DNA from: Pseudisothecium myosuroides
Lineage: Eukaryota > Streptophyta > Bryopsida > Hypnales > Lembophyllaceae
Direction: 5' to 3'
Assembly (NCBI GenBank): GCA_951799445.1
Contig: OX637296.1
Coordinates: 17,980,001 to 18,044,000, forward strand
Length of the DNA stretch: 64,000 nt
Made by a program: the position numbers and the translations under genes. The notes below the pieces were generated by a model. The model was not told where the DNA came from, did no database searches, and saw only the letters and a list, made by a program, of their open reading frames with translations. Below are positions 23,488 to 35,539 of this stretch, in pieces (within the stretch, counting starts at the first letter, position 1; each line of letters opens with the position of its first letter).

Positions 23488-23925
23488 ACCAAGTTCAATT
23501 CGGTTTTTCTTGATGTGGGGTGTAGCGATCTCTAAACTGGCTAATTTTCGCTCAATTTCTACTTAATATTTTTTTGCCCCTAATGTAAATTCAAAACAAA
23601 TCTTCCAAAAATGAACATTTGGCTAGAAACCCTGAACTTGTTTTGAGATCACTGGTGGGGTGTCCGATTTGCTAGATTTGAGGATGGGCGTTTGGGTTTG
23701 AAGTTTGTGCAACTCCCTGTAAGTTACTGTAGATGCCGCGTTGAAACGTTGCTCCCACCAGCTGTGCCAAGTTGTTTGCCTGGCCAATTGCTGTCAGAGG
23801 GGGATTAGGTGGACGGAGGTGGAGGAGTTTCCGTAAGATATTCATGTTTGCATAGCAGCGTGCACCACCTGTGGAGTCCACCTGTTGGGTCCCATTTGAA
23901 TCTTGCCAATGCACTCAAGGTGCAG

Positions 23926-23955
23926 CTGGACGGACGGACGGACGGACGGACGGAG
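23926..23955. repeat. (GGAC)n microsatellite
   Basis: About seven consecutive tetranucleotide GGAC/CGGA units. Not part of a recognised gene. Confidence 0.9.
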
Positions 23956-24011
23956 GAGAAAAGCAGTATCAACCTTCAGGTGGGCATTCAGTTCAACTGA
24001 GGGGGTTACAT

Positions 24012-24243
24012 GCCTAAAACTGCCATCATCACTAAGTGTACATCTTCAAAATCAATATGTCCTTAGGTGGAAGAAACGGTTGTAGAACATCTACCAAAAA
24101 AAACTTGGAACTTTGGCATATGATATTCAAATATTGTGTTCTTTGGTATGTTGGAACCTCCATTCACTTGCCAACAAGAAAATGTGAAAATTTGATCAAT
24201 CTAATAGTAGTAACTAGGATCAATAGGGTTTTGAGGGATACCC
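24012..24243 (+). mobile_element. Short repeat with CACCC…ACCGCCA termini, copy 3
   Basis: Shares the order of blocks with copy 2: TGTACATCTTCAAAATCAAT, then GGTATGTTGGAACCTCC, then CACTTGCCAACAAGAAA. The terminal inverted repeat is decayed. A weaker fourth copy is visible at about 25240–25440. Confidence 0.45.
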
Positions 24244-24310
24244 ACCTTAATGAAGTAGGGGCTTCCAAATGTGCCTCTAAACGAAAAAGTGTCATCTTTC
24301 ATAAGATGTA

Positions 24311-24864
24311 CAGTGGGGGAACAAAAATTCTTGTTGTATCTTTTTGTTCCTATACAAACACCTCTTGACCATTTTCAAATGCTATTTTTCACAATTTTCA
24401 TGCAATTCTTGCATCATTGAATTCCTATTATTCCTGATCATGCATATCAAATTTCAAACTTCAAAAAAGCAAAACTCCATTTTGGGTGAATTTTTTCATT
24501 TTATTTTCATGGTTTTACATGATAATTCATTGAAAAACATTGGTTATGAATTTTTTTAATTTGATTGCGGAGATATGAAGGGCGCATCCATACAAACATC
24601 TTTCCTTCAACAAACATCTCCAAAAAAGTTTTACAATTTTCTCTATACAGATTTCAATATTGGGGTGACAATGTCCTAATTTTGGAAAGCAAATATATTT
24701 ATATTGTAATTCAATTAAATTTTGGCAAGGTAATTGTACCATCATGCTCAAATGTACAAAATTAGCTATGGTATGAGGGTCAAATAGCAAAATCTACTTA
24801 TTTGAAAATGAGAGGTTTGTATGGAAACAAAAAGACAATGGCAATTTTTTTTATCCCCCCACTA
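24311..24864. mobile_element. Mariner-like MITE with TA target
   Basis: The left end CAGTGGGGGAACAAAAATT is preceded by TA at 24309–24310. The right end, on the other strand TAGTGGGGGGATAAAAAA, is followed by TA at 24865–24866. It is 554 bp long, AT-rich and without a transposase. CAGT-type ends and TA targets are typical of Tc1/mariner. Confidence 0.55.
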
Positions 24865-25450
24865 TACATCCAATCAATGAATCTCTAATTTCTTCGTACT
24901 AGAACCCTTAGAGAGGCATTCAAATAAAGTAGGAACTCTCAAATGTGCCTTTGTTCAAAAAACGCAATCTTGATTGGATGTACATCCAATCAATTAACCC
25001 TTAACCCCTTAGTGCCTGAAACCTTTTTGAATTTTTGCTTATTTTTGCTTATTTTTGATAATATCTTTATTAATACACATTATTTATTTCAATTTCATCA
25101 GATAACGTGTAGTTGTTAAAAATCAAGCATTGGTTTGGATGAAAGAAAAGTTATGTGGTCAAAAAAGTGCTTGAAACTTCTTTGTTCATCATCCAAATTT
25201 TGGACGTAGAAGTGTGAAGGGATTAAAGGGCATTCCATGTGTAGAAAGTGATCCCATTGGATACACTGACACCATTGGGTGCTTCTACCTTATTGAAAAA
25301 ATGGTTTTGGAACCTCTACCAAAAAAAACTTTCGTATGTAATATCCAAAATGAAACATTTATTGGTACATTAAAATCCTCCTTTAGTTGCCAACAAGAAA
25401 TTTACAAATTTGATGAATTTAATAATAGTTAATATAATCTAATAAAAAAA

Positions 25451-28400
25451 GTAGAGTTTTTGGAAGTCCCATTAGAAGACTGTTGAGGGCATTAAAAGAT
25501 TGTTTCAAATTCGTTTCCTTTGTTGTGAACCAACAAGATGTTGTCAGAATATTAAATATCAAAAAATAAAAAATAATTTATTTTAATTCAAAAAAATTCA
25601 AAATTAATTCAAAATTATTTAAATATTATTATCTGACGTGGCAATCTCATGACCTGTCAAACTACTCATTTGGCAGAGTTTCCACGTTTGCCTTAGTCAT
25701 GAAACTTGCGGTCTCCCAAAGGCCTCAAAAATCCTCTAATGCTACTTCAGTGTAATGTATGTGCACCTTTAATTTGTACAACCATGTCCGGTGGTTAAGA
25801 TTGCCAAAACAAATTCTAAATATAAATGCCAAAAATTTGAAATATCATATTTCCAAAAAAAATGTATGGAAAAAATATAATTTTTTATCTTTAGCATTTG
25901 TTGAATCACATTTGTCAACTTTATTTGGAGGAATGTTGAACTTTATTACAATAAAAAGTAATTTCACTCAAATATATTTTCTACTGTAAAATATAAAATA
26001 TTTTTAATGGATCTATTTGGCTAGTGAATGAAGATTCCAACACACTTCAGTCCCTAAAAGACCAAGTGGTTGTTGAACAACCAATTGAAAATTTATGTAG
26101 GTTCCTACAAAGTCAATTTCACTATAAGAAAAAGAGTAGTATTAGTGCAATATTCCATTAGAAATTGCATAATCGAAGGTTAGGTATTTCAAAGAAAACT
26201 TCCAAAAATACTTGTTTCTAAGACTTATTTAAAAAAAACTTTACTGAGTTCTTGCATCAAGTCAATTCAATCAATTTTTACATGTCCTTTTAGCAATCTT
26301 AAATGACAATATTAACTACCAAAAATTAAAACACAAGTCATAGGGTTTAAAGATCTTACCTAATGGTCGGTGGTGAAAAAACTTAGTTTCTTGCTACATT
26401 GTGCTTTATATGTGAAATCAAATATCTTCTTGAATTTATATGACATGAGGTGTCTATTCAATAATTAATGATCAAAAAGGATAAAAATTAATTATCAATT
26501 AACATTGTAAACCAATTGTAAACTTGACATATATTTATTATAAGTAATCTTGTAAGCAATCAAATTGACATTTTAGTAACCAGTGACCAAAAATGATAAA
26601 TTTTTAGTAATGTAATGACCGATTAGCATTTAGGACTTACAATATATTTATTATTCACAACCAACTTGACTATTTTGCAATAGAAACAATATTTTAGTAA
26701 TTCTTTACTAAATGGTCATTTCAAATCCACCATAGTTGTTGTAGTGATTTCAATGGAATACTATATGTCAACCTCATGTAAAACCAATGGGTTAAAAAAT
26801 GTAGTCATGAACTTAAAGACAACCCCTTTAGCTTTGGAACGACATTGTATCTAGTATGGTGGACCACAATTTGTTTCAAGATGGAGGCATGTTTAGAGAT
26901 TTACAAACAAAAAAGGAGAGCAAAGTAGATTATAAACTCCAATAACTCTTTAAAAATACTTAGATTGTTTCAAGTACCTTTGCCCATTCATGATCCTCTC
27001 CGCAATGGAATTTTACTCCTATCCTTGTCTTGTTCACATTAGACAACTTGACCAAAGATGTACAAACTAATTTTGTCAATAGCCTACCTCCTTAGTTCTA
27101 TAATATTAGATAGTGAGTTTAGAAGTATTTGATAGAAAATTTGGATGAAGCAATAGACCTTCTCTTTCAAGAAGTTCAAAATAATTTAACCAAATTTGAG
27201 TGGAAGAGATTAGGGAACACATAGAGGATAACACTCCCTTCCTTCACTAGCATCCAATATACAATGAATAGAAATACAACCCCAACAAGACTTGGGACAA
27301 GACCAAATTTGCCTAGAACAAGAAATTCTTTATTATTATATACAACAAGACAATTACCATTGACAAAAGAAGTGATTGGACTATGCTAGACGATGTAGAA
27401 CGTTTGGAAAAGGGTCCATAATAATTTAGGGATTATACCAGAATTGCAAGTCCAAGTACCATTGCAAGAGCCAAAGCCCGCTTATGAGAGGATATCAACA
27501 TGATGTTGAGGGATTTCAAAGCAAAACGACATCAAGAAGAAGGTACGTAGGAGGGCTTTTGAACTTAGTAAAGAGACTCATGATGAAGAAAGGAGAGATG
27601 TAGAAGAGCAACGTAGGTGCTTCAATAGAAAGCCTATTATTCAACAATGTAAGAAGTCCCCCAACTTATTTGCCTTAATTGTCAAACATCTCACTTCCTT
27701 GGTTTCACTACCTTAGAGATCTAGGCCAATGTTGCCCAACAACTTGGGGATGACAATTGTCATCGATAAATGTTGAGTAGAAAAGGATTCTTCTCCCTCA
27801 AACCAAAGCATCCTTTGTAAAGCCTATTTTCTCTTTTTAGACAAGCTCTACAATAAGGCCTTGGTTTATTATCTTTGTTTAACTCCAAAAGGCCCATGCA
27901 ACCATTTTATGAGGTTTGTCTGGTTTTAAGCAATGTTTATAGGCAGAATTTTTTAAAAAAAAAAATTCATATTTTCTATGCAAACTAGACTGCTATGGTA
28001 GTTGTGCTTTACATTTTTACATTCAAAACTAGACTGCTATGGTAAAAAATGAACTATAAGGAAAATTAAATAAAAGTGATTAGTATGTACCTGGTGTTGA
28101 AAAGTTTATTATTTGGAGAAAGTATTGATGTTTTTGTTGTTAAATTTTATGCTTTTTTTTCAAATTGATTGAAATAGAAATTTTAAATAATTATAAAAAT
28201 CTAGATGCTAAATATAGAAATCATATTTTAGAGGATATTATGAAGTTAATTCTTTAATTCTTTATTGGGGTCGTTGCAAAAATGACTGGCTAATTTTGTT
28301 CCACTTTGGTTGTTTTCGGCTAGTACTCCCAGTACTATGAGCTATTTGCATACGAATTTTTAAAAATAAAATAAAATAAGGATAATTAGTATAACACTAG

Positions 28401-29301
28401 AAATAGCATATCACCAAAATTTCAGACCTAAAAAAAATCAAGGTAAAAAGTTATTCACAAAAACATGTGAGCTGAAATTTTGAAGAAAATATATAGTTTG
28501 ACGTTTTAATTTGTACAAAATAAGAAAAACAATTTTCAAGGAAACTAAAAATTTTGCATTTGAAAAGACTTTATTTTTAAGAGATTTCACCAAAAAAATT
28601 ATCTTGAAACCATCTTCAATATTCAGAATTGTGCGCGCAAGGGAGCCTTCTTTGCATGGACATAGAGGACATAAAATATAATATTTTTTGATGCCCCCTG
28701 GTAGGAAAATGACTTCCTACTATGGAAATAGACCATAGAAATTTCAGCTCCAAATCATTAAATTTGGGGACTCCATAGTACTAAAAACCCTTAAAACTCA
28801 AAACGTGACATATTAGTTTAAATGTTTTTTAAATATAAAATGATTTTTGAAAATTTCTGAAAAATATGAGATATGATTAAACTCAAGAGAGTCATTTCCA
28901 ATAAAAATTTCAAATTCATGCAAGTCATGCTGCAATAGTTATAGCAAAAGGAAGCTTCCGCACTTGCTTTGTGACAATGTTTCAGTACCGGTCTTTCTTA
29001 CAATGACCCATTGCATCCACCAATGAATGATGAAAATATAACAAATATAGTCCAAATGTAGACTTTTGAGTTTAAAAATGGATTAAAATCATAATTTCAG
29101 GTAAAAAATTAAAAAATTAAAAAATAAACAAGTGTCGGCTATTAACCCATACATTTTCAATTACAAAAATTGTCTATACTTCTACAAAAAGTTTAAAATT
29201 AGTTAAATATGGATTATTGTTTCCTTTGATGTAAAATTCAAAAAATTTATGAAACTCATATTTTATAATATAGTTCCATTTTGTCCAAAATTCTTGGGCC
29301 T
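25451..29301. other. AT-rich intergenic DNA without recognised genes
   Basis: About 3.9 kb of AT-rich sequence. A block at about 27350–27750 has weak codon-like composition on the plus strand, broken by stops, and could be a coding relic of unknown origin. Nothing else was recognised. Confidence 0.35.
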
Positions 29302-29305
29302 TTAA

Positions 29306-30217
29306 CCCCTAAAGGCCCAAAGTCCCCTCGGGGGACACTTGGGATTTCGGGCAGGCTCGTGCGACATGAAATTTCGACCTGATTTTTTGAATTTTTTTTT
29401 GAAGATAGGAAATCACATTAGCTTTCCAAAAATATAAATTTTTTTTCAATCGGTGCCCGGGAAAAAAAGTTATGCCGCCCGAAGTCCAAAAAGCAGTTCG
29501 CCGGGCAGAAAAAAAAAACTTTCAAAATTTGAATTTTTTTTTTTTTTTTTTTTTTTTCTCAAAGATCATGTTTTTGTCTATATTTGAAGCTTTGATTCAT
29601 TCTATTTGGACTTAGAATGAGAAAGTTATGGACAATCTTGATTTTCGGGCAATCTAAGCATCTTCTTCAAAAAACAACTTATAAAATTCATTTTTGAATG
29701 CAATTTTCAAATTTTTTCAAATTTTTTTTTTTGAAAAGGTTAAGTTTGTTTGAAAGAACAATCCCACCGTTGGGATTATGGTTTTTTAAGAGCTATTGAA
29801 GATTTAGTATTTTGTTCAATTTTGGACCTACTTCTACTTAACAATTTTTTTACATGTGAAAATCAAGTTTTGACATTCTGAAATTTTTTTCCCCGACTCT
29901 CAACTCAAATGTTCAACATAAAAAATTTTAACTCTATGGTTTGTAGTGCAAAAAAAATCCACAAATGGCCGTCAGTCATCTGAAATTGCAATCCAGAGTT
30001 CAAAAAAACTTCTTTTTCCAACTTCAAACGCTAATATCTTCCAATCCGTACAGTCAAACGTCATGAAATTTTTACCACATGATTTGAAACAAGTGAAGTA
30101 CAAGATCCTACGGTTAGATTCTAAAGAAAAAGTTTTTTTTGGTTTAGGGAGTGATCGCAGTAGAAATGGCAGTTTTCAATGGTTTTGGAGCCAGAAAATG
30201 CCTTGGGCCTTTAGGGG
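29306..30217 (-). mobile_element. TTAA-flanked element, 911-bp C family, copy 2 (inverted)
   Basis: TTAA lies at 29302–29305 and 30218–30221. It begins CCCCTAAAGGCCCAAAGT and ends GCCTTGGGCCTTTAGGGG. It is 912 bp long and runs antiparallel to the copy at 13601–14511. Confidence 0.82.
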
Positions 30218-30221
30218 TTAA

Positions 30222-31643
30222 GGGTTAATTGCTCTTTCACTAGGCATGAAGCGAGGTGTTACTTCAGGAGCTCCGTCCATCATTTCCCAGCTTCTTAGCT
30301 TGTAGCATGCTTCAACAATTGTGTTGTTTTTACATTTAAGCCCGACAATTCTTTTTGAATGGACTTGTTTGACAACTTAGGCATTTCCTGATGTAGAGGT
30401 CATTGGATCAATTCTCATAGTATCTATCTCTTCAAGCTGAGATTGAGACTCTAAAATGTTGCAGAGGTGAAGAATGCAACAATTTATTGTTAAATTTTTA
30501 TCATTTTGCAATGGTTTTGTAATAAATATTAATAGAATTATGCTTGTATTTGAAATAGATTTGTAGAAAACTTCAAATACTTCTCTATTTCACACTTCTG
30601 CAATGCTTTTTTAATGTTATGACAACAATTTTGCTATGAAAAATCTACTCATTTGAAAGTTCTATGAACTTGTTTCTATTGCAACTATTAAGGACAAACA
30701 AATTAAATAATAGCAAAGCAAGTATTGGCAAGGACTCTTGGAATATGGGGTAAGATATAACTAAAGATCAAACAAAATAGAATATCGATAAGGTGAAGGT
30801 AAGTTATAGCTAGAGATGAAACACAACAATATATTGGCAAAGAATGTAGGAGTGGGAATGTGAAAGAGTCATTAGAAAAACAATCACTATTGGTGCCACG
30901 TCAACGCCCCGTCTGATTTTATTTATTTATTTTTAAATCTAAAAAAAAAAGCCAAAATATACATATATATAATTTTTGTAATTGCACCTTAGGGGTGCCA
31001 AAAATCAGAAACTTACGGCTCCTTTGAGGGCTGAAATGTTTTCTAATGATCGAAAAGGATTCATTTTTGGTTGAAATGTTTTCTAATGATTGGAAAGGAT
31101 TCATTTTTTAGAATTGAAGGCAAGATTGAACTTCAAGATATAGTGATAGTATGAATTTTCAATCTTGAAAATCCTAAAATTATGTAAAAGAATATTGCAA
31201 AGGACTCATTTTCTAGGAATGCTTGATCTTTTGTGTATTGTATAGGCACAACAAAATCTTTAGTAGAAGAGAATAACTCGATCCTCTCTTCCCAACCCAT
31301 GAGCTTATGAATCATTTAGGCAAGATATATCTCTAGATAATATTGGCTTAATTCATAATGTAAAGAAAACTTCAAGTGGAATCTACCAGTGATGAGAGCT
31401 AAGTACGGGTAGGCCAAAAAGTTTGTATTTTGTGCATGAGATGAAGAAAAAACAAAAAAACAAACCATGAGTGCAACTTGAACTATAGAAGAAATTATGG
31501 CAATGGTAGTAAATTTTTATTACTCTCGTCTATGCATGTTATAACACTACTTACTATATCCAAGTCCTCAAATCCTTGGATCAATCCAAAAAAAGAAGGC
31601 GTATATATCTAGTTTTCTAAAATACTTGGAAGGCTCCTCTAAT
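30222..31643. other. AT-rich spacer with a 40-bp tandem duplication
   Basis: No gene was recognised. At about 31029–31106 a block containing GAAATGTTTTCTAATGAT and AAAGGATTCATTTTT occurs twice in a row. Confidence 0.35.
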
Positions 31644-31647
31644 TTAA

Positions 31648-33502
31648 CCCCTAAAGGACCGTTGTCCGTTCGGGGGACAAATGCGTTTTTGGGCAGGAAC
31701 CTACGGGCTGAAATTTTTTTGTGATTTTTTGAAACTTTTTTTGAAGATAGAAAAACTGATAAGCTTTGTGGGAATATAATTTTTTTCACAATTGGTGCCC
31801 GGAAAAAAAAATTTTGACCAAATAAACTCAAAACAGGGGACATCGGGCAACCCGGGCAGCAAAAAAAAATGAACAAAAATTTGAATTTTTTTTTTATATA
31901 TATTTTTCTCATAGATTATATTTTATCTATCTAAAAAGATTTGATTCATTTCATTTGGATTTGTTATGAGAAAGTTATGGATATTCTTGTTTTTCGGGCA
32001 GTTAGAGCATCTTCTTGAAAAAAATAACTTGTAGGACGCATTTCTGAATGCAATTTTTCAAATTTTTCATGGTTTTTTTTTTCATGGTTTATATTACTTG
32101 CTAGAAAAATCTCACCATTGGGATTAGTAAAATTTAATTCCATCTAAAATATATGAATATTTAGATTTTCCTTCTATCTTATACCTACTTCTACTTAACA
32201 ATTTTTTAAAGAATGTTTTTTTGAATTTTTTTTTTCTCCTAGACTCTCAACTCAATTTTCCACAAGAAAGATTTAAAGCTCAAAACTCAGTAGTGCAAAA
32301 ATTTTAAGTTAAAAATGTTTAAAGTCAAAAAATCTAGTCCCGCAATGTGCTGAAAAACTTGTTTTTTTCACTTCAACCCCTAAAGGACCGTTGTCCCTTT
32401 GGGGGACAAATGCGTTTTCGGGCAAGTACCTACGGGCTGAAATTTTCTTGTGATTTTTTGAAATTTTTTTTGGAGATAGAAAAACTGATAAGCTTTGTGG
32501 GAATATAATTTTTTCACAATCGGTGCCCGGGAAAAAAAATTATGACCAAATATGCTCAAAACAGGGGACGGCGGGCAGCTCGGGCAGCAAAAAAAAAATG
32601 GACAAAAATTTGAATTTTTTTTTAATATTTTTTTTCTCATAGATTATATTTTTGTCTATCCGGAAAGCTTTGATTCATTTCATTTGGATATGTTATGAGA
32701 AAGTTATGGACATTCTTGTTTTTCGGGCAGTTAGAGCATCTTCTTGAAAAAAATAACTTGTAGGATTCATTTCTGAATGCAATCTTTCAAATTTTTCAAT
32801 TGTTTTTTTTTTGGCATGGTTTAGTTTAGTTGCTAGAACAATCTCACCATTGGGATTAGTGAAATTTAATTCCATCTAAGAGATATTAATATTTTAGATT
32901 TTCCTTCTATCTTGTACTTACTTCTACTTAACAATTTTTTTAAGAATGATAATTAAGTTTTTTTGAATTTCCTTTTTTTTCCTAGACTCTCAACTCAATT
33001 CTCCTCTATAAAGATTTAAAGCTCAAAACTCTGTAGTGCAAAAATTTTAAATTAAAAATGTTTAAAGTCAAAAAATCTAGTCCCGCAATGTGCTGAAAAA
33101 CTTGTTTTTTTCACTTTAAATGCAGATATCTTGCAATCTATGCGGTCAAAAATTCTGAAATTTTTTCCACACATTCTCATACTAGTTAGGTGTAAGATCC
33201 TACGGTTAGATTTGAAAAAAAAACATTTTTCAATTTTTTTTACTGTTTGCTATAGAAATGGCAGTTTTCACTGTTTTTTGGCAGAAAAAAGGCCTCGGTC
33301 CTTTAGGGGTTAAACGCAAATATCTTGCAATGTGTGCGGTCAAAAATTCTGAAATTTTTTCCACACACTCTCATACTAGTTAGGTGCAAGATCCTATGAT
33401 TATATGTGGAAAAAAAACAATTTTCAATTTTTTTAATCTTTGCTATAGAAATGGCAGTTTTGAGTGTTTTTTGGCAGAAGAAAGGCCTTGGTCCTTTAGG
33501 GG
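31648..33502 (+). mobile_element. TTAA-flanked element, D family, copy 1, split by a nested copy
   Basis: The outer ends are CCCCTAAAGGACCGTTGTCC at the left and, on the other strand, CCCCTAAAGGACCAAGGCC at the right. TTAA lies at 31644–31647 and 33503–33506. The element is interrupted at 32377–33309 by a second member of the same family. Removing the insert and one TTAA leaves about 918 bp, the normal family length. Confidence 0.85.
32377..33309 (+). mobile_element. TTAA-flanked element, D family, copy 2, nested in copy 1
   Basis: It is 933 bp long, with ends CCCCTAAAGGACCGTTGTCC and, on the other strand, CCCCTAAAGGACCGAGGCC. The left flank is TCAA (32373–32376) and the right flank TTAA (33310–33313). 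The same position inside this copy is uninterrupted and reads CACTTTAAATGC (TTAA at 33116–33119), so the empty target is preserved. Confidence 0.88.
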
Positions 33503-33948
33503 TTAAGACTACAATGCAATCTTCAAGCCTTGGTTCAATGACATTGAAGGTGTCTTCCAATTTTGAAAATGCCAAATGGGGCCTCCTACATTAACTAATA
33601 TATAGTAATATTTTATTTTCAAAAACCATCCTCTGCCTTATAGATTTTGACTTGATCTTTTCAAATCTTATTCCATGGTTTTAAAATTTTGTGTCACTTT
33701 TATAGAATAGGTTTTAACTATTATTTTGTTAGATTTTGAAATAGGACTTATTCAATCTTTAAGCTTTAAAAAATCAAAATGACTCTTTTTTTCTAGCCAA
33801 TTTTCAATCTCCCACAAACTTAGATATAGCAATTTCAATGTCACTTATAAATTCATGTTAATCATTTGTATCACCTACTTTTTGGATATTATTTTGTGGT
33901 TTGAGATAGTGAAGTTTTATTCTTTAACTGTCACAAGTTTATGCTTAA

Positions 33949-34484
33949 CCCCTAAAGGACTAGGAGTAGTTCAAATTTCCAAAATTGTGAAGATGTATTA
34001 TAAAATGCAATTTAGAAAAATAATCTAATGATGACTCTAAAACAATAAATCTAAAATATGATCCATAGATCATATTCATATGGCTAGATCATCTAGTACA
34101 CAAACCAATATTTTTCAATAATATTTGAAGTCAAAAATTAAAAATACCTTCTAAAATCAATTGTAGACTAAATGTTTGTGATTTTTACAATAATTTTTTG
34201 CTTCTAAGTTCAAAATTTTAAGCTCTGATCATAGTGATTTTTGAGAATTTTTAAATTAACTTTTTTATTCTAGTCATTTTTGAAGGGTCATTTTTTGGAT
34301 TGAATAATTTACTTTTTGAAGCCAAATTTACGAGATCCCTTCAAATTATAGAATATTTGAAATGTTGAAAAACTAACTTAAGAATCTTTAAAAAATTGAT
34401 GGATAAAAAAAAATATTTTTGCAAACTTGCAATGTGTTTGCATTCATGTGTTGTTTGAAATTTGAATGTCTGGTCCTTTAGGGG
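33949..34484. mobile_element. TTAA-flanked element, 536-bp F type
   Basis: TTAA at 33945–33948 and a decayed TTAT at 34485–34488. The ends are CCCCTAAAGGACTAGG and, on the other strand, CCCCTAAAGGACCAGAC. The interior is unlike the other families and non-coding. Confidence 0.7.
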
Positions 34485-34613
34485 TTATAGCCAATTTCAC
34501 CTTGAAAAGTTAACATTTATAATTGCCTTAAACTTGAAATTTTTTGGTCTTCAACACCATATTTGATTTGTATAATTGTAATTGACATCTTAGAGCTAAT
34601 TTTTGAGGTTTAA

Positions 34614-35536
34614 CCCCTAAAGGACCGAGGCCTTTTTTCTGCCAAAAAACACTAAAAACTGCCATTTCTATAGCAAAGAGTTAAAAGAAATTTAAATTTT
34701 TTTTTTTCACATCGAACCGTTCTTACACCTAATTAGTATAAAAAGTGTGGAAAAAATTGCAGAATTTTTGACCGCATAGATTGCAAGATATTTGCGTTTA
34801 AAGTGGAAAAAACAAGTTTTTCAGCACATTGTGGGACTAGATTTTTTGACTTTGAACATTTTTAACTTAAATTTTTTGCACTACAGAGTTTTGAGCTTTA
34901 AATCTTTATAGTGGAGAATTGAGTTGAGAGTCTAGGAAAAAAAAAGAAATTCAAAAAAACTTAATTATCATTCTTCAAAAAGTTGTTAAGTAGAAGTAGG
35001 TACGAGATAGAAGGAAAATCTAAAATATTAATATCTTTTAGATGGAATTAAAATGCACTAATCCCAATGGTGAGATTGTTCTAGCAAGTAAACTAAACCA
35101 TGCAAAAAAAAAATTGAAAAAATTGAAAAATTGCATTCAGAAATGCATCCTACAAATTATTTTTTTCTCAAGAAGATGCTCTAACTGCCCAAAAAACAAG
35201 AATGTCTATAACTTTTTCATAACAAATCCAAATGAAATGAATCAAAGCTTTCCAAATAGGCAAAAATATAATCTATGAGAAAAAAATATTTAAAAAAAAA
35301 ATTCAAACTTTTGCAAATTTTTTGCTGCCCAGGTTGCCCCTTGTCCCCTGTTTTGAGCTTATTTGGTCATAATTGTTGTTCGTGGGCACTGATGGTGAAA
35401 AAATTTATATCTCACATAGCTAATCAGCTTTTTAACCTCCAAAAAAAAATTCAAAAAATCAAGAGAAAATTTTCAGCCTGTAGGTACCTACCCGAAAACG
35501 CATTTGTCCCCCGAAGGGACAATGGTCCTTTAGGGG
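34614..35536 (-). mobile_element. TTAA-flanked element, D family, copy 3 (inverted)
   Basis: TTAA at 34610–34613 and a variant TTTA after 35536. It begins CCCCTAAAGGACCGAGGCC and ends GGTCCTTTAGGGG. It is 923 bp long and antiparallel to the copies at 31648 and 32377. It also carries the intact TTTAAA target that was hit in copy 1. Confidence 0.82.
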
Positions 35537-35539
35537 TTT

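Noticed and set aside
25005..25230. Possible further TTAA element (TTAACCCCTTAGTGCC … AAGGGATTAA)
   Set aside because: The ends match for only about six bases and no second copy is in the window, so it is too weak to list as an element.
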